A model generated the notes under the pieces. The model was not told the origin of the DNA. It saw nothing but the letters and a program-made list of their open reading frames with translations, and did no database searches. 64,000 nt of DNA from Deinococcus sp. Arct2-2 (GTDB lineage: Bacteria; Deinococcota; Deinococci; Deinococcales; Deinococcaceae): contig NZ_SSNW01000010.1 of NCBI RefSeq assembly GCF_004801315.1, positions 43,657 to 107,656 on the forward strand. Reading direction: 5' to 3'. Positions within the stretch are counted from its first letter, which is position 1, and every line of letters starts with the position of its first letter. Of the stretch, positions 49,962 to 57,421 are shown piece after piece. A program made the position numbers and the translations under genes.

Positions 49962-50273
49962 ATGCCCGAACCGATCCTCGAAGTTGCTGTCCTCAACGTC
50001 ATTCCCGGCCAGAACGCCGAATTTGAAGCCGCGTTTCGGGAGGCGCAGGGCATTATTTCGGGCATGGACGGCTACCTGCGCCACACCCTGAAACACTGCC
50101 TAGAGCGGCCCGGCGAATACGTGTTGCTGGTCTGGTGGGAGTCGTTAGAAGCCCATACGGTGGGCTTTCGGGGCAGCCCGCAATACACACAGTGGCGGGC
50201 GCTGCTGCACCATTTCTACGATCCGTTTCCTACTGTGCTGCATTACGGCTCGGTAGAGGGCGTGCCCGCCTGA
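49962..50273 (+). CDS. Antibiotic biosynthesis monooxygenase (ABM) domain protein
   Basis: 103 residues forming a single dimeric alpha+beta ABM domain: ILEVAVLNVIPGQNAEFEAAFREAQ, GMDGYLRHTLKHCLERPGEYVLLVWWESLEAHT and a terminal beta strand (TVLHYGSVEG). Such proteins include small quinol or haem monooxygenases and many of unknown substrate. The gene is leaderless and stands between leuA and a membrane-protein gene. Confidence 0.85.
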   Translation: MPEPILEVAVLNVIPGQNAEFEAAFREAQGIISGMDGYLRHTLKHCLERPGEYVLLVWWESLEAHTVGFRGSPQYTQWRALLHHFYDPFPTVLHYGSVEGVPA

Positions 50274-50301
50274 GTGTCTGCATCACCTGATTCATGACAA
50301 C

Positions 50302-50673
50302 ATGACGGGCGTGAATCCTCTTCTTCTCCGAACCGTGATCCTGACGGGCGTCCTGATCGGCGGCATCAATATCGCGTTTGCCGGTGTGAAATACGGCTTC
50401 GAAGCCTTGCCCATCTGGTTTTACCTCTCGCAACTGCTGATTATTCCGGCCATGTTCATTCCGATGCGGATGTTTGCACAGGCTTCGGTCACGCCCGAAT
50501 TCCTGCGCCGCGCCTCGCTGTATGCGCTGGGGTGGGCCGTTCCCTACGCCATCTACAAATTCGCGGGCGACGCGCTGAGTCCGGCGTTCAGTCCTGCCTT
50601 TTCGTTGATCGGCTACGTCATCACGGTGCTGTTGTTCGCTGGAATCTTTGCCGCCATTCGCAAGCCGAAATAA
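50302..50673 (+). CDS. Membrane protein of unknown function
   Basis: 123 residues with about four hydrophobic segments: RTVILTGVLIGGINIAFAGV, ALPIWFYLSQLLIIPAMFIP, RRASLYALGWAVPYAIYKFA and LIGYVITVLLFAGIFAAI, ending in a basic KPK tail. No motif recognised. It is followed 12 bp later by a metallophosphoesterase and is probably co-transcribed with it. Confidence 0.65.
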   Translation: MTGVNPLLLRTVILTGVLIGGINIAFAGVKYGFEALPIWFYLSQLLIIPAMFIPMRMFAQASVTPEFLRRASLYALGWAVPYAIYKFAGDALSPAFSPAFSLIGYVITVLLFAGIFAAIRKPK

Positions 50674-50685
50674 CTTGGAGACGTG

Positions 50686-51393
50686 ATGAGACTTGCCATT
50701 CTGTCTGATGTTCACGGCAACGGCTTTGCGCTGCGGGCCGTGCTGGACGATATTCATGCCGCTAACCCGGACGCGCTGTACAACCTAGGCGATACGGTCT
50801 GGGGAGCTGCTGACCCAGCTACCGCTTGGGCGCTTCAGGCCGAATTTGCGCCGCCCACCGTGCGCGGCAACACCGATGAACGCATGGCCGGAATGCGGGC
50901 AGGCAAAGAGGAAATGCGCGGCTGGGTGACCTCGCAATTGCCCGAGAACATAGGCGCACACTTGGGCCAACTCCCCACTTTTGTAGACGTGGCGGGCGGC
51001 GAGGTTCGGCTGGCTCATGGCAGCCCGCGTGACCCTTGGGAAGCCCTGATGCTGTCGGGGGAAGAAGAACGGCCCGCCACGCCGGACGAGATGCGTGAAC
51101 GGTTGGGCGAGTTTAGCGGCGCGGTGTGCGTCGTCGGCCATACCCACTCCGAAATATTTCGGAGAATTGACGGCCTAAGTTTAGTGAATGTTGGAGCCGT
51201 CAGCCAACGTCATAGAGAAGGCCCACCGCTCGCCCGCTGGCTCTTGCTGACCCGCCAAAACGGGCACTGGAACATAGAATTTCGCCGCACTCCGTATGAC
51301 GTGCAGGCGGCGGCAGCGTGGGCCAGAGCCAACGCCCCCACCGACATTGGCGAGGATGAGGCAGCGTGGTTGTTGGCAGGGCAAGAGCCTTGA
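50686..51393 (+). CDS. Metallophosphoesterase (YfcE/MJ0936-like)
   Basis: 235 residues of the calcineurin-like metallophosphoesterase superfamily. Metal-binding motifs in order: LAILSDVHGNGFAL, LYNLGDTVWGAADP, VRGNTDERM, RLAHGSPRDPWEA and VVGHTHSEIFRR. Members hydrolyse phosphodiesters or act as small protein or nucleotide phosphatases. The substrate is not predictable. A weak GGAG lies before ATG 50686. The stop overlaps the TTG start of the downstream phosphatase gene. Confidence 0.88.
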   Translation: MRLAILSDVHGNGFALRAVLDDIHAANPDALYNLGDTVWGAADPATAWALQAEFAPPTVRGNTDERMAGMRAGKEEMRGWVTSQLPENIGAHLGQLPTFVDVAGGEVRLAHGSPRDPWEALMLSGEEERPATPDEMRERLGEFSGAVCVVGHTHSEIFRRIDGLSLVNVGAVSQRHREGPPLARWLLLTRQNGHWNIEFRRTPYDVQAAAAWARANAPTDIGEDEAAWLLAGQEP

Positions 51394-51755
51394 CAGCCGA
51401 ACGCCCGCTGCGTGTACTGTTCATCTGCGCCCAAAACAAGCTCAGAAGTCCAACTGCCGAAGCGGTATTCCGCACGGGCCACGACTGGGAAGTGGCTTCG
51501 GCGGGCACCAACCGCGACGCCGAAACGCCTGTCTCGCGTGACCTGTTGGAATGGGCAGATGTGGCGGTGTGCATGGAAAAGCGTCACCGCGACATCCTGC
51601 GCCAACGCTTCCGGGGCGCACTGCCCGACAACCGAATTCTCACGCTGGGCATTCCCGACGACTACGACTACATGGACGCCGACTTGGTGACGCTGCTGGA
51701 ACGGCTGATGCCGGGGCGCTTAGCGGGCACACACCCCAAACAGGAGGCTCCATGA
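51390..51755 (+). CDS. Low-molecular-weight phosphotyrosine phosphatase family protein
   Basis: 121 residues from TTG 51390, which overlaps the upstream stop (TTGA). The catalytic P-loop ICAQNKLRSPTAE (Cx5RS) is at the N-terminus. The general-acid region appears in LGIPDDYDYMDADLV with D residues in place of the classical DPY motif. These proteins dephosphorylate Tyr-phosphate or, in related families, arsenate or small molecules. The stop overlaps the racemase ATG (ATGA), so three genes are translationally coupled. Confidence 0.85.
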   Translation: MTAERPLRVLFICAQNKLRSPTAEAVFRTGHDWEVASAGTNRDAETPVSRDLLEWADVAVCMEKRHRDILRQRFRGALPDNRILTLGIPDDYDYMDADLVTLLERLMPGRLAGTHPKQEAP

Positions 51756-52447
51756 AACTGATCGGCATTCTGGGCGGCATGAGTTGGACAAGCAGCGCGG
51801 AATACTACCGGTTGCTGAATGAAGAAGTGGCGCGGCGCTTGGGTGGCCTGCATTCGGCGCGGGTACTGCTGCATTCGGTGGACTTTGCGGAAGTGGCGGC
51901 CCTGCAACGTGAGGGACGCTGGGACGAAGCGGGAGCCTTATTAGCCGAGGCTGCCAGAGGTCTGGAACGGGCTGGAGCCGGAGCCTTGGTATTGGCAACC
52001 AACACCATGCACAAGGTCGCCCCGCAGATAGAGGCCGCCGTCAATATTCCCCTGCTGCACATCATAGACGGCACAGCACGGGCAATCCGGGCAGCGGGCC
52101 TCAGCCGAGCTGGGCTGCTGGCGACGGCCTTCACGATGGAGCAAGACTTCTACACAGGGCGGCTGAAAGACAAGTTTGGATTAGAAACGCTGACGCCGCC
52201 CGCCGAAGACCGCGCCGAAGTACACCGGATTATCTACGACGAACTGTGCCGCAATGAAATTCGGGAAACCTCACGCGCAACGTACCGGCGGGTGATGGCC
52301 GATCTGGTCGCACGCGGCGCACAGGGCATCATTTTGGGCTGCACCGAAATCACGTTGCTGGTGGGAGCCGACGATACCGCCGTTCCTGTGTTCGATACCA
52401 CCCGGCTGCATGTACAGGCCGCCGTAGACTGGGCGCTGGAGTCTTGA
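51752..52447 (+). CDS. Aspartate/glutamate racemase family protein (YgeA-like)
   Basis: 231 residues. LIGILGGMSWTSSAEYYRLLN begins a two-domain Asp/Glu racemase fold. Instead of the usual two catalytic cysteines it has Thr83 (in ATNTMHK) and Cys197 (in GCTEI). From memory this is the pairing seen in E. coli YgeA, a PLP-independent racemase with L-to-D preference. The enzyme is likely PLP-independent and may supply D-amino acids. GGAGG lies 6 bp before the ATG. It overlaps the phosphatase stop by 4 bases. Confidence 0.88.
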   Translation: MKLIGILGGMSWTSSAEYYRLLNEEVARRLGGLHSARVLLHSVDFAEVAALQREGRWDEAGALLAEAARGLERAGAGALVLATNTMHKVAPQIEAAVNIPLLHIIDGTARAIRAAGLSRAGLLATAFTMEQDFYTGRLKDKFGLETLTPPAEDRAEVHRIIYDELCRNEIRETSRATYRRVMADLVARGAQGIILGCTEITLLVGADDTAVPVFDTTRLHVQAAVDWALES

Positions 52448-52460
52448 CCCTCCTCAGCCT

Positions 52461-52898
52461 CTATTTGGCCTGAATGGTAGAGCGGCGAATGTTGAGTTCC
52501 GAGCCGCTTTCGGTAGTCAGGGTCAGACTGTCGGCCACCCGCAGGGCGGTCAGGGTTTGGCCCGACAAGGCCTTGATCAGTGAGGTTTCTTGCTGACCAA
52601 CCGCCACCGAACACGCCACACGGGTGCTGACCAACACGCCGAAGGTCAGTTGATCGCCCTTGAGGGTCACCGGGCCGTTGATGATGTTGCAGCCTGCCTT
52701 ACCCGTCACGCTAAGGCTCTGGCCTGCGCCACTGAACTTGAGCGTGGGCACGTAGCCGCGCACCGGAATCACGTTGGGCAGTGTCCAGCCCACCACTTTC
52801 CAGTTGCCCACAACGTCAGGGGTGCCGGAAGGCTGAGCTTGCGCCAATGCAGACGTTGCAGAAACAAGGAGGAGGGCGGCCACAGGCAAGAGATTCAT
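52461..52898 (-). CDS. Exported META-domain protein
   Basis: 145 residues. Signal peptide (MNLLPVAALLLVSATSALAQ) followed by one META-type domain with GNWKVVGWTLPNV, GKAGCNIINGPVTLKGDQLTFGVLVSTRVAC and LTLTTESGSELNIRR. The two cysteines flanking the NIINGP loop match the disulfide position seen in the adjacent triple-META protein. It is probably a small soluble cell-envelope protein. TAAAAC 6 bp before the ATG is a weak -10. Confidence 0.75.
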   Translation of the reverse strand: MNLLPVAALLLVSATSALAQAQPSGTPDVVGNWKVVGWTLPNVIPVRGYVPTLKFSGAGQSLSVTGKAGCNIINGPVTLKGDQLTFGVLVSTRVACSVAVGQQETSLIKALSGQTLTALRVADSLTLTTESGSELNIRRSTIQAK

Positions 52899-52990
52899 CT
52901 TCCCGTTTTACAGAATTCAAGCTGATGGAGTGTGAGATTTCACACAACTGGCTTGAGAAACTGGCTGAGCGCCGGGTGGCCCGCAGTGGA

Positions 52991-54133
52991 TCAGCGTTTG
53001 AAGGTCAGGGTCACATCGTCGGTCTTGAGGGTGAGTATTGCGCCCTGCACCGTCAGGGTGGGGCGCTGGCCCAGCACCGATACGAGGGGCGAGTTTTCCC
53101 CGTCTGGGCAGGCCATCATGGTGCTTGCCAGCGGGGAGGTCAGCACCAACTGGTTGCCTTCCATCTGGTAAGAACCGCGGTAAGAATTGCAGCCGTCATT
53201 GCCACCTACTCGGCCTTCTTCTAGCGTGAGGGTCACGGGTTTGAGGGTGGTGGGGGCCGCTTGTCCGTTGACTTGCCGGAGCGTATAGGGCGTGGTGGCG
53301 GCGGGCGGCTGGGTTGTTCCGGCTCCTGCCCCGGCTAAGCGCGAAAGCGTGACCGTTCCGGCGGGGCCAGTCAGCACCACCGTAGACCCACTGAATTGTG
53401 CGGCCAGCGTGCCTGATAACGCCTTCAGGAGCGCGGTTTCCTGTGCCATGCGCGGAGCTTCGCAGAGCATCCGGGTGGTGGCGAGTGGCCCGAATGTGAC
53501 CGCAGAGGCAGAAGCTGTGACCCTGCCTACGGCGCGGTTGCAGCCCGCCGTACCGCTGAGCGCAAATCCTGTTCCTTCCGGCGCAAACGTAAACGAGGCC
53601 TGTGCGGGCAAGGCCACGTCACGCCCGCCTGCCACCACCCGCGTCACGAACCAGTTGCCTTTGAGTGTCGTCATGCTTGACCCCAGTGTGCCGGAAGGAA
53701 CGGTGGGCAGCGTGGCTCCGATTCCCGCCGTAAAGATGAGTTGATCGGTCTTGCCCGAAAACAGCGTCAGTGTTTTGCCCTGCACGTTGAAACGCGAAAC
53801 GCCGCGCATCAGATTCACAAAGCGTTCTTCTAGTCCGTCAATACGGTCAGGGCAGGCGCGGCGAGTCGTAGACAACGCCGTAAAACGCAGAATGTCGCCG
53901 CGAGTGGCAAAGTTGGCGCGGTAGGTGTTGCAAGACGTGCTGCCCGACGCCGCCGTGCCCTCTAAGCGCAAGGTGGGACGCGGCGCAGCTTGTCCGGGCG
54001 ACACGACTTTGCCGTTGTCGGTGAGTCCCGTCAGTGTCCAGTTGGTGCCGACAAGGGGCAGGGGTTGGGCCGAAGCCGGAGCAGCGAGGGCCACCGTCAG
54101 GGCGGCGGCAGTCAGAGCAAAGAGGGAACGCAT
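52991..54133 (-). CDS. Exported protein with three META domains
   Basis: 380 residues. The signal peptide MRSLFALTAAALTVALAAPASAQ precedes three tandem META-like domains: about residues 25-135 (SCNTYRANF), 155-270 (TAGCNRAVGRVT) and 285-380 (NDGCNSYRGSY). Each has a conserved Cys-Asn pair and a second Cys, e.g. RRACPD, RMLCEAP, MMACPDGE. META domains in HslJ are associated with heat and novobiocin tolerance. Triple fusions are less usual. It is directly downstream of a family-related single-META gene. Confidence 0.78.
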   Translation of the reverse strand: MRSLFALTAAALTVALAAPASAQPLPLVGTNWTLTGLTDNGKVVSPGQAAPRPTLRLEGTAASGSTSCNTYRANFATRGDILRFTALSTTRRACPDRIDGLEERFVNLMRGVSRFNVQGKTLTLFSGKTDQLIFTAGIGATLPTVPSGTLGSSMTTLKGNWFVTRVVAGGRDVALPAQASFTFAPEGTGFALSGTAGCNRAVGRVTASASAVTFGPLATTRMLCEAPRMAQETALLKALSGTLAAQFSGSTVVLTGPAGTVTLSRLAGAGAGTTQPPAATTPYTLRQVNGQAAPTTLKPVTLTLEEGRVGGNDGCNSYRGSYQMEGNQLVLTSPLASTMMACPDGENSPLVSVLGQRPTLTVQGAILTLKTDDVTLTFKR

Positions 54134-54340
54134 ATGACCAGTTGTACGCTTTTGATCTGACGGGGACGTGAAGTTTGGCTGACGGGCACACATAAACGGA
54201 GACGCAGTGGGGACGGCTTCTGCTCTGCCGTCCCCACTGATATTGTCTTTCCGCGATGATTTGGCCTTGAATCCAGTCCACCGCTCTCAAGTTCTCACAC
54301 CCGATCAGACCCCAAACGCTGCGCCTGACAAGCCTTTCTC

Positions 54341-54374
54341 ACTAGTCCTGACCACTCACCACTGACGGTTTTAA
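54341..54374 (-). repeat. Family D short repeat (inverted copy)
   Basis: ACTAGTCCTGACCACTCACC and ACTGACGG. The reverse complement (CCGTCAGTGGTGAGTGGTCA) matches the words at 17121 and 56651. Confidence 0.55.
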
Positions 54375-56068
54375 CTGCGTGGCCCCATCTCGAACACGGC
54401 TTGCCAAGGCTTGTAGATGGTACTGACCTTGTCGCTGCGAACGCCCGCAGCGTCCTTGATGGTGCGCGTGATGTACAGGTTGAACCCATCGGCAGCCCAA
54501 TCAACTTGCTGCACCGCGCCGGGGCGCAAGTTGGGATTGGTCACGTATTTGGCGGCGGGGTGCGCTGTGCGGGCCGTAATCACGGCGGGGCTGATGGTGA
54601 CGGTGCGGGCAGGCTTGACGCCCCACACCTGCACTTCCAACATGGATTGATCGTTGTGATTGATGGTCTTGATGAGCAGAGGAGCGCCCGTATCGTTTCT
54701 CATCTTCAGGTCGAGACCGGGATCGTACACAGCGGCCTCGAAGCCCACTTGAGGCTCGTAGTAGCCCACGCGGTAGGAGTGCTGGTTGCGCTCCACAACG
54801 GGCAATCCGGCCTGATAGAGCGCCCGGAAGGTGGTGGTGCTGACCTGACACACGCCGCCGCCCAACCCGTCTACGGTGCGGCCCCCGCTGATAATTAGGC
54901 CGCCCACAAAGCCGTTGTCGGCGCTGATACTGCCCAGCGAATTCAGGAAGCTGAAGTTTTCTCCGGCGGCCACCACAGTACCGTTGATTTTGGCGGCGGC
55001 GTTGGCGACATTGGTGCGGCGGGCAGCGCTGGAATGGTAATAGGTGCTGCGCCCGGTGGTGATCAGTTGCAGTTTGGCGGCGTCGGGGAGCTGCGCCAGA
55101 GTGAGTGTAGGCCGACTGACTTTGCCGGGCAGCACCACGTTTTTCACAGCGGCGTCGGTAATAGCTTTGCGGAAAGCGGCCAGTGCCAACTTGGGATCGG
55201 CCACCTTGCCCGCCTGTTCCTTCACGCGCACCAACTTGCTGCCCTGTAAGGCGTAGCGGGCATTCTGGGCAGGCTGATCGACCAACCCGGTCAGGCGTTT
55301 GAAGGCCGAAGTGATGGCGGCGTCATCCAGTACGATGCCCGTTTCGCGCACCCAGTACAGGTTGGCGACTTGCAGCCCCGTGAGGCCCGCCTTGCGCGTG
55401 GTGCCCTGCAACTGCACGCTCAGGGGACGAATCAGGGTGTTGCCTGTGGTCACGTAACCCTGCAACTGCTCGGCGGTGTATTTGGCCTTCCAGTCGGTCA
55501 CGGGAATGCTGAGGGCTGTCAGGGTAGGGGCGGCTACATAGGCGGCTACAGCAGCGTTCACGTCGGCCTTGCGGCCCAGCGTATCGGCGGTGACGGTGTA
55601 GTTTTTGGTGGTTTTGTCGAACAGAATCGTCGCGTTTTTGGGCTGGGTATTGAGGCTTCTCGTGAGGGCGCTGAGGCCCGCTTTGGCCTGAGCCGCGTCT
55701 ACGCCTGCGATCAGGGGAAAATCTTGCGCCGGAGCCTGACCTAAGGCGGCCTGCACACGCTCCAGCACACTGCGGTCACGGGTGGCACGTTCGGCAGCGG
55801 CAATGCTGTTTTGGGCATCGGCCCGCCAACCGAGGGTCTCGGCCCCCACCGTCCAGCTTTGGCCGCCTGCCGTGACCGTAACCTGCGGCGCGGTGGCGGC
55901 CCGCGTTCCCAGAGCTTCTAGCGCCTGCTCGGACGTCATGCCGCCCACGTTGATTCCCGCAACTCGCAATCCTGCCGCGAGCGTTCCATTGTTTTGTGTC
56001 GCCACGCCCATAGCCAACGCTCCACCTAAAAGCGCCGCCGCCGAAACCCCAATCACCCAGACCTTCAT
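54371..56068 (-). CDS. VanW family protein with PG-binding-like domain
   Basis: 565 residues from ATG 56068 (GTG 56071 possible). An N-terminal membrane anchor (VWVIGVSAAALLGGALAMG) precedes a putative peptidoglycan-binding_4 region and the VanW domain (about residues 340-470), with NVANAAAKINGTVVAAGENFSFLNSLG, GGLIISGGRTVDGLGGGVCQVSTT and NQHSYRVGYYEPQVGFEAAVYDPG. A G5-like C-terminal segment follows. VanW-type proteins are linked to cell-wall and glycopeptide-resistance loci, with the biochemical role unclear. TACAAT upstream gives a leaderless-type start. Pho-box-like repeats lie 90 bp upstream. Confidence 0.86.
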   Translation of the reverse strand: MKVWVIGVSAAALLGGALAMGVATQNNGTLAAGLRVAGINVGGMTSEQALEALGTRAATAPQVTVTAGGQSWTVGAETLGWRADAQNSIAAAERATRDRSVLERVQAALGQAPAQDFPLIAGVDAAQAKAGLSALTRSLNTQPKNATILFDKTTKNYTVTADTLGRKADVNAAVAAYVAAPTLTALSIPVTDWKAKYTAEQLQGYVTTGNTLIRPLSVQLQGTTRKAGLTGLQVANLYWVRETGIVLDDAAITSAFKRLTGLVDQPAQNARYALQGSKLVRVKEQAGKVADPKLALAAFRKAITDAAVKNVVLPGKVSRPTLTLAQLPDAAKLQLITTGRSTYYHSSAARRTNVANAAAKINGTVVAAGENFSFLNSLGSISADNGFVGGLIISGGRTVDGLGGGVCQVSTTTFRALYQAGLPVVERNQHSYRVGYYEPQVGFEAAVYDPGLDLKMRNDTGAPLLIKTINHNDQSMLEVQVWGVKPARTVTISPAVITARTAHPAAKYVTNPNLRPGAVQQVDWAADGFNLYITRTIKDAAGVRSDKVSTIYKPWQAVFEMGPRS

Positions 56069-56083
56069 CACGTCCTATTGTAA

Positions 56084-56089
56084 GGAAAT
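56084..56089 (-). promoter_or_regulatory. -10 element (TACAAT, minus strand) for the VanW gene
   Basis: On the minus strand TACAAT lies about 8-10 bp upstream of the GTG/ATG pair at 56071/56068, with no ribosome binding site. Position given to within a few bases. Confidence 0.45.
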
Positions 56090-56161
56090 TCACGAGGAAA
56101 AGAATGATAAATCTGCACAGTCTGGTGAGAACAGCATAGGCAAAAAGGCGCACCCAGACGT

Positions 56162-56178
56162 GTCAGAAAGCTGTCAGA
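56162..56178. promoter_or_regulatory. Pho-box-like direct repeat (11-bp spacing)
   Basis: GTCAGA at 56162-56167 and again at 56173-56178, exactly 11 bp apart, in TGTCAGAAAGCTGTCAGA. On the minus strand it reads TCTGACAGCTTTCTGACA. It lies between the VanW gene (minus) and the ACT gene (plus). The arrangement resembles PhoB boxes (two 7-bp repeats with a 4-bp spacer). Confidence 0.55.
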
Positions 56179-56199
56179 TTGAGGAAAACCTTGCAGTTG

Positions 56200-56205
56200 T
56201 ACACT
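56200..56205 (+). promoter_or_regulatory. -10 element (TACACT) for the ACT-domain gene
   Basis: TACACT ends 6 bp before GTG 56212, a leaderless-type start. The Pho-box-like repeat ends 21 bp upstream of this -10. Confidence 0.5.
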
Positions 56206-56211
56206 GATTCA

Positions 56212-56628
56212 GTGACCGACTTTACATCAGATTCCCCCGCGCTGGTGCTGTCTTTACTGACTGGACAGTTTGTGGTGGCGCAGCTTCCGGCGGCCTCGCC
56301 CCTTCCGACTTGGGCGATGTCGGGAACCCTATGGGCGGTGGTGGGTGCGCCGGACGAGATGAGCATCGTCACGGCTGAGGAAAACGTGCCTTCGCCGCTG
56401 CCGGGTGACCTGAAGCTGGAAGGCGGCTGGGCAGCAATCCGGCTACACGGCCCCTTCCCCTTCCATCTCACCGGGATTTTGGCGGCGGTGCTGAATCCGC
56501 TGAAGGCCGTTGGCGTGGGCATTTTCGCCCTGTCTACCTTCGATACCGACTACGTGCTGGTGAAGGCCGAGCAAGTGGCGCAGGCGCGGGCTGCGTTGGA
56601 AGGGGCGGGGCATTCGTTCAAGGACTGA
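56212..56628 (+). CDS. ACT-domain protein (ACT_7 type)
   Basis: 138 residues. LVLSLLTGQFVVAQLPAASPL, GTLWAVVGAPDEMSIVTAEENVP and WAAIRLHGPFPFHLTGILAAVLNPLKAVGVGIFALSTFDTDYVLVKAE form two tandem ACT-like (ACT_7/CASTOR-type) folds. Such domains sense amino acids or other small ligands. There is no fused catalytic or DNA-binding domain, so it may be a stand-alone regulator. GTG 56212 is chosen for its -10 spacing. A longer TTG start at 56179 would overlap the direct repeat. Confidence 0.8.
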   Translation: MTDFTSDSPALVLSLLTGQFVVAQLPAASPLPTWAMSGTLWAVVGAPDEMSIVTAEENVPSPLPGDLKLEGGWAAIRLHGPFPFHLTGILAAVLNPLKAVGVGIFALSTFDTDYVLVKAEQVAQARAALEGAGHSFKD

Positions 56629-56650
56629 GCGGGGAAGGCTGATGACCGCG

Positions 56651-56684
56651 GTTTGTCAGTGGAGAGCGGTCAGTGGAAAAAACA
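56651..56684 (+). repeat. Family D short repeat
   Basis: GGTTTGTCAGTGGAGAGCGG then TCAGTGGAAAAAAC, related to 17121, 36537 and 54341. Confidence 0.5.
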
Positions 56685-56754
56685 TAGTGGCCGCACTTTC
56701 TCCACTTTGAAGAAGTGCCAACCCGCTTAGAACGTTGGACTCACTGCTGCACAC

Positions 56755-57216
56755 TCACTTTGGCACGGGCAACAACAGCGGATCGCCCGGATGCAGGGGG
56801 CCGTAGCGCCGCCCGGTGTCGCGCCAGCCAGTGCCGACGCGCACGGTGGTGGGCAGGCCCGGAATGATCCAGCCTCCCACATCGGCGGCGCGGGCAAAGG
56901 CGACATTCAGCACCGTGAGGCCTTCGCGCTTCAGGAAGGCCCCAGCCGTTGCGGGCGTTTCTCCGATGTTGACGGCCAAGACCCGCACCCGGCCCGCCCG
57001 CTGCGCTGCGAGCAGCAACGGCAATTCGGCGCGGCAGGGCGCACACCAACTGGCCCAAAAGTTAACGACCAATGGTTTTGAATCGCTGGGGGCAGGCATG
57101 CGCAGAGGTTGGGCGGCGGCAGTGCTGACCTCCAGCGCGGGCAAGGTTGCTCCGGCGCTGGCTTGCCCTCCGGCAGAAACCAAGCTGATACAGAGCCATA
57201 TACACAACAAACGCAT
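56755..57216 (-). CDS. TlpA-like exported thioredoxin
   Basis: 153 residues. Signal peptide MRLLCIWLCISLVSAGGQASA, then a thioredoxin fold: LVVNFWASWCAPCRAELPLL (CxxC active site CAPC), VLAVNIGETPATAGAFL and GLPTTVRVG with the cis-Pro. It probably acts as an envelope disulfide reductase or oxidase. Immediately upstream (57242-57259) on the minus strand are two CTCTGAC repeats 11 bp apart, in the same orientation relative to the gene as those upstream of 59625. It is divergent from the alkaline phosphatase gene. Confidence 0.9.
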   Translation of the reverse strand: MRLLCIWLCISLVSAGGQASAGATLPALEVSTAAAQPLRMPAPSDSKPLVVNFWASWCAPCRAELPLLLAAQRAGRVRVLAVNIGETPATAGAFLKREGLTVLNVAFARAADVGGWIIPGLPTTVRVGTGWRDTGRRYGPLHPGDPLLLPVPK

Positions 57217-57241
57217 CTGCTCAGAAGCTTGAGCGGGAGGT

Positions 57242-57259
57242 GTCAGAGCGGCGTCAGAG
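57242..57259 (-). promoter_or_regulatory. Pho-box-like direct repeat upstream of the TlpA gene
   Basis: On the minus strand CTCTGAC GCCG CTCTGAC, an 11-bp repeat period, with the last base 25 bp from the ATG. The same heptamer with N4 spacing occurs at 59583-59611. Confidence 0.55.
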
Positions 57260-57321
57260 GGCGTGGAGTAGGGTGAGATCAGAGGGGAAAACCCGATTCT
57301 GTCTTGAATGACAGTAGTACG

Positions 57322-57361
57322 CCTGACACTCTCTTGACCTAATCTTGAGACTGAATACTCA
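57322..57361 (+). promoter_or_regulatory. Pho-box-like triple repeat and promoter for alkaline phosphatase
   Basis: CCTGACA (57322), CTTGACC (57333) and CTTGAGA (57344) are spaced exactly 11 bp apart. TTGACC 57334-57339 and TACTCA 57356-57361 (16-bp spacer) form the promoter, so the repeats cover the -35 region, as expected for a PhoB-type activator. The predicted start is near 57368. Confidence 0.55.
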
Positions 57362-57421
57362 TTATCACTATTTTCTCACGGAAAGCTGACCGAAACGTGA
57401 TGTTTGGCTGACTTGTGCGGG

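Noticed and set aside
54157..54184. CTGACG words 22 bp apart upstream of the triple-META gene
   Set aside because: The middle repeat (GTGAAG) does not match, and the orientation relative to the gene is opposite to that of the Pho-like sites.
57357..57366. TCATTATCA as a Zur/Fur half site upstream of alkaline phosphatase
   Set aside because: Only one half site is present, with no palindromic partner.
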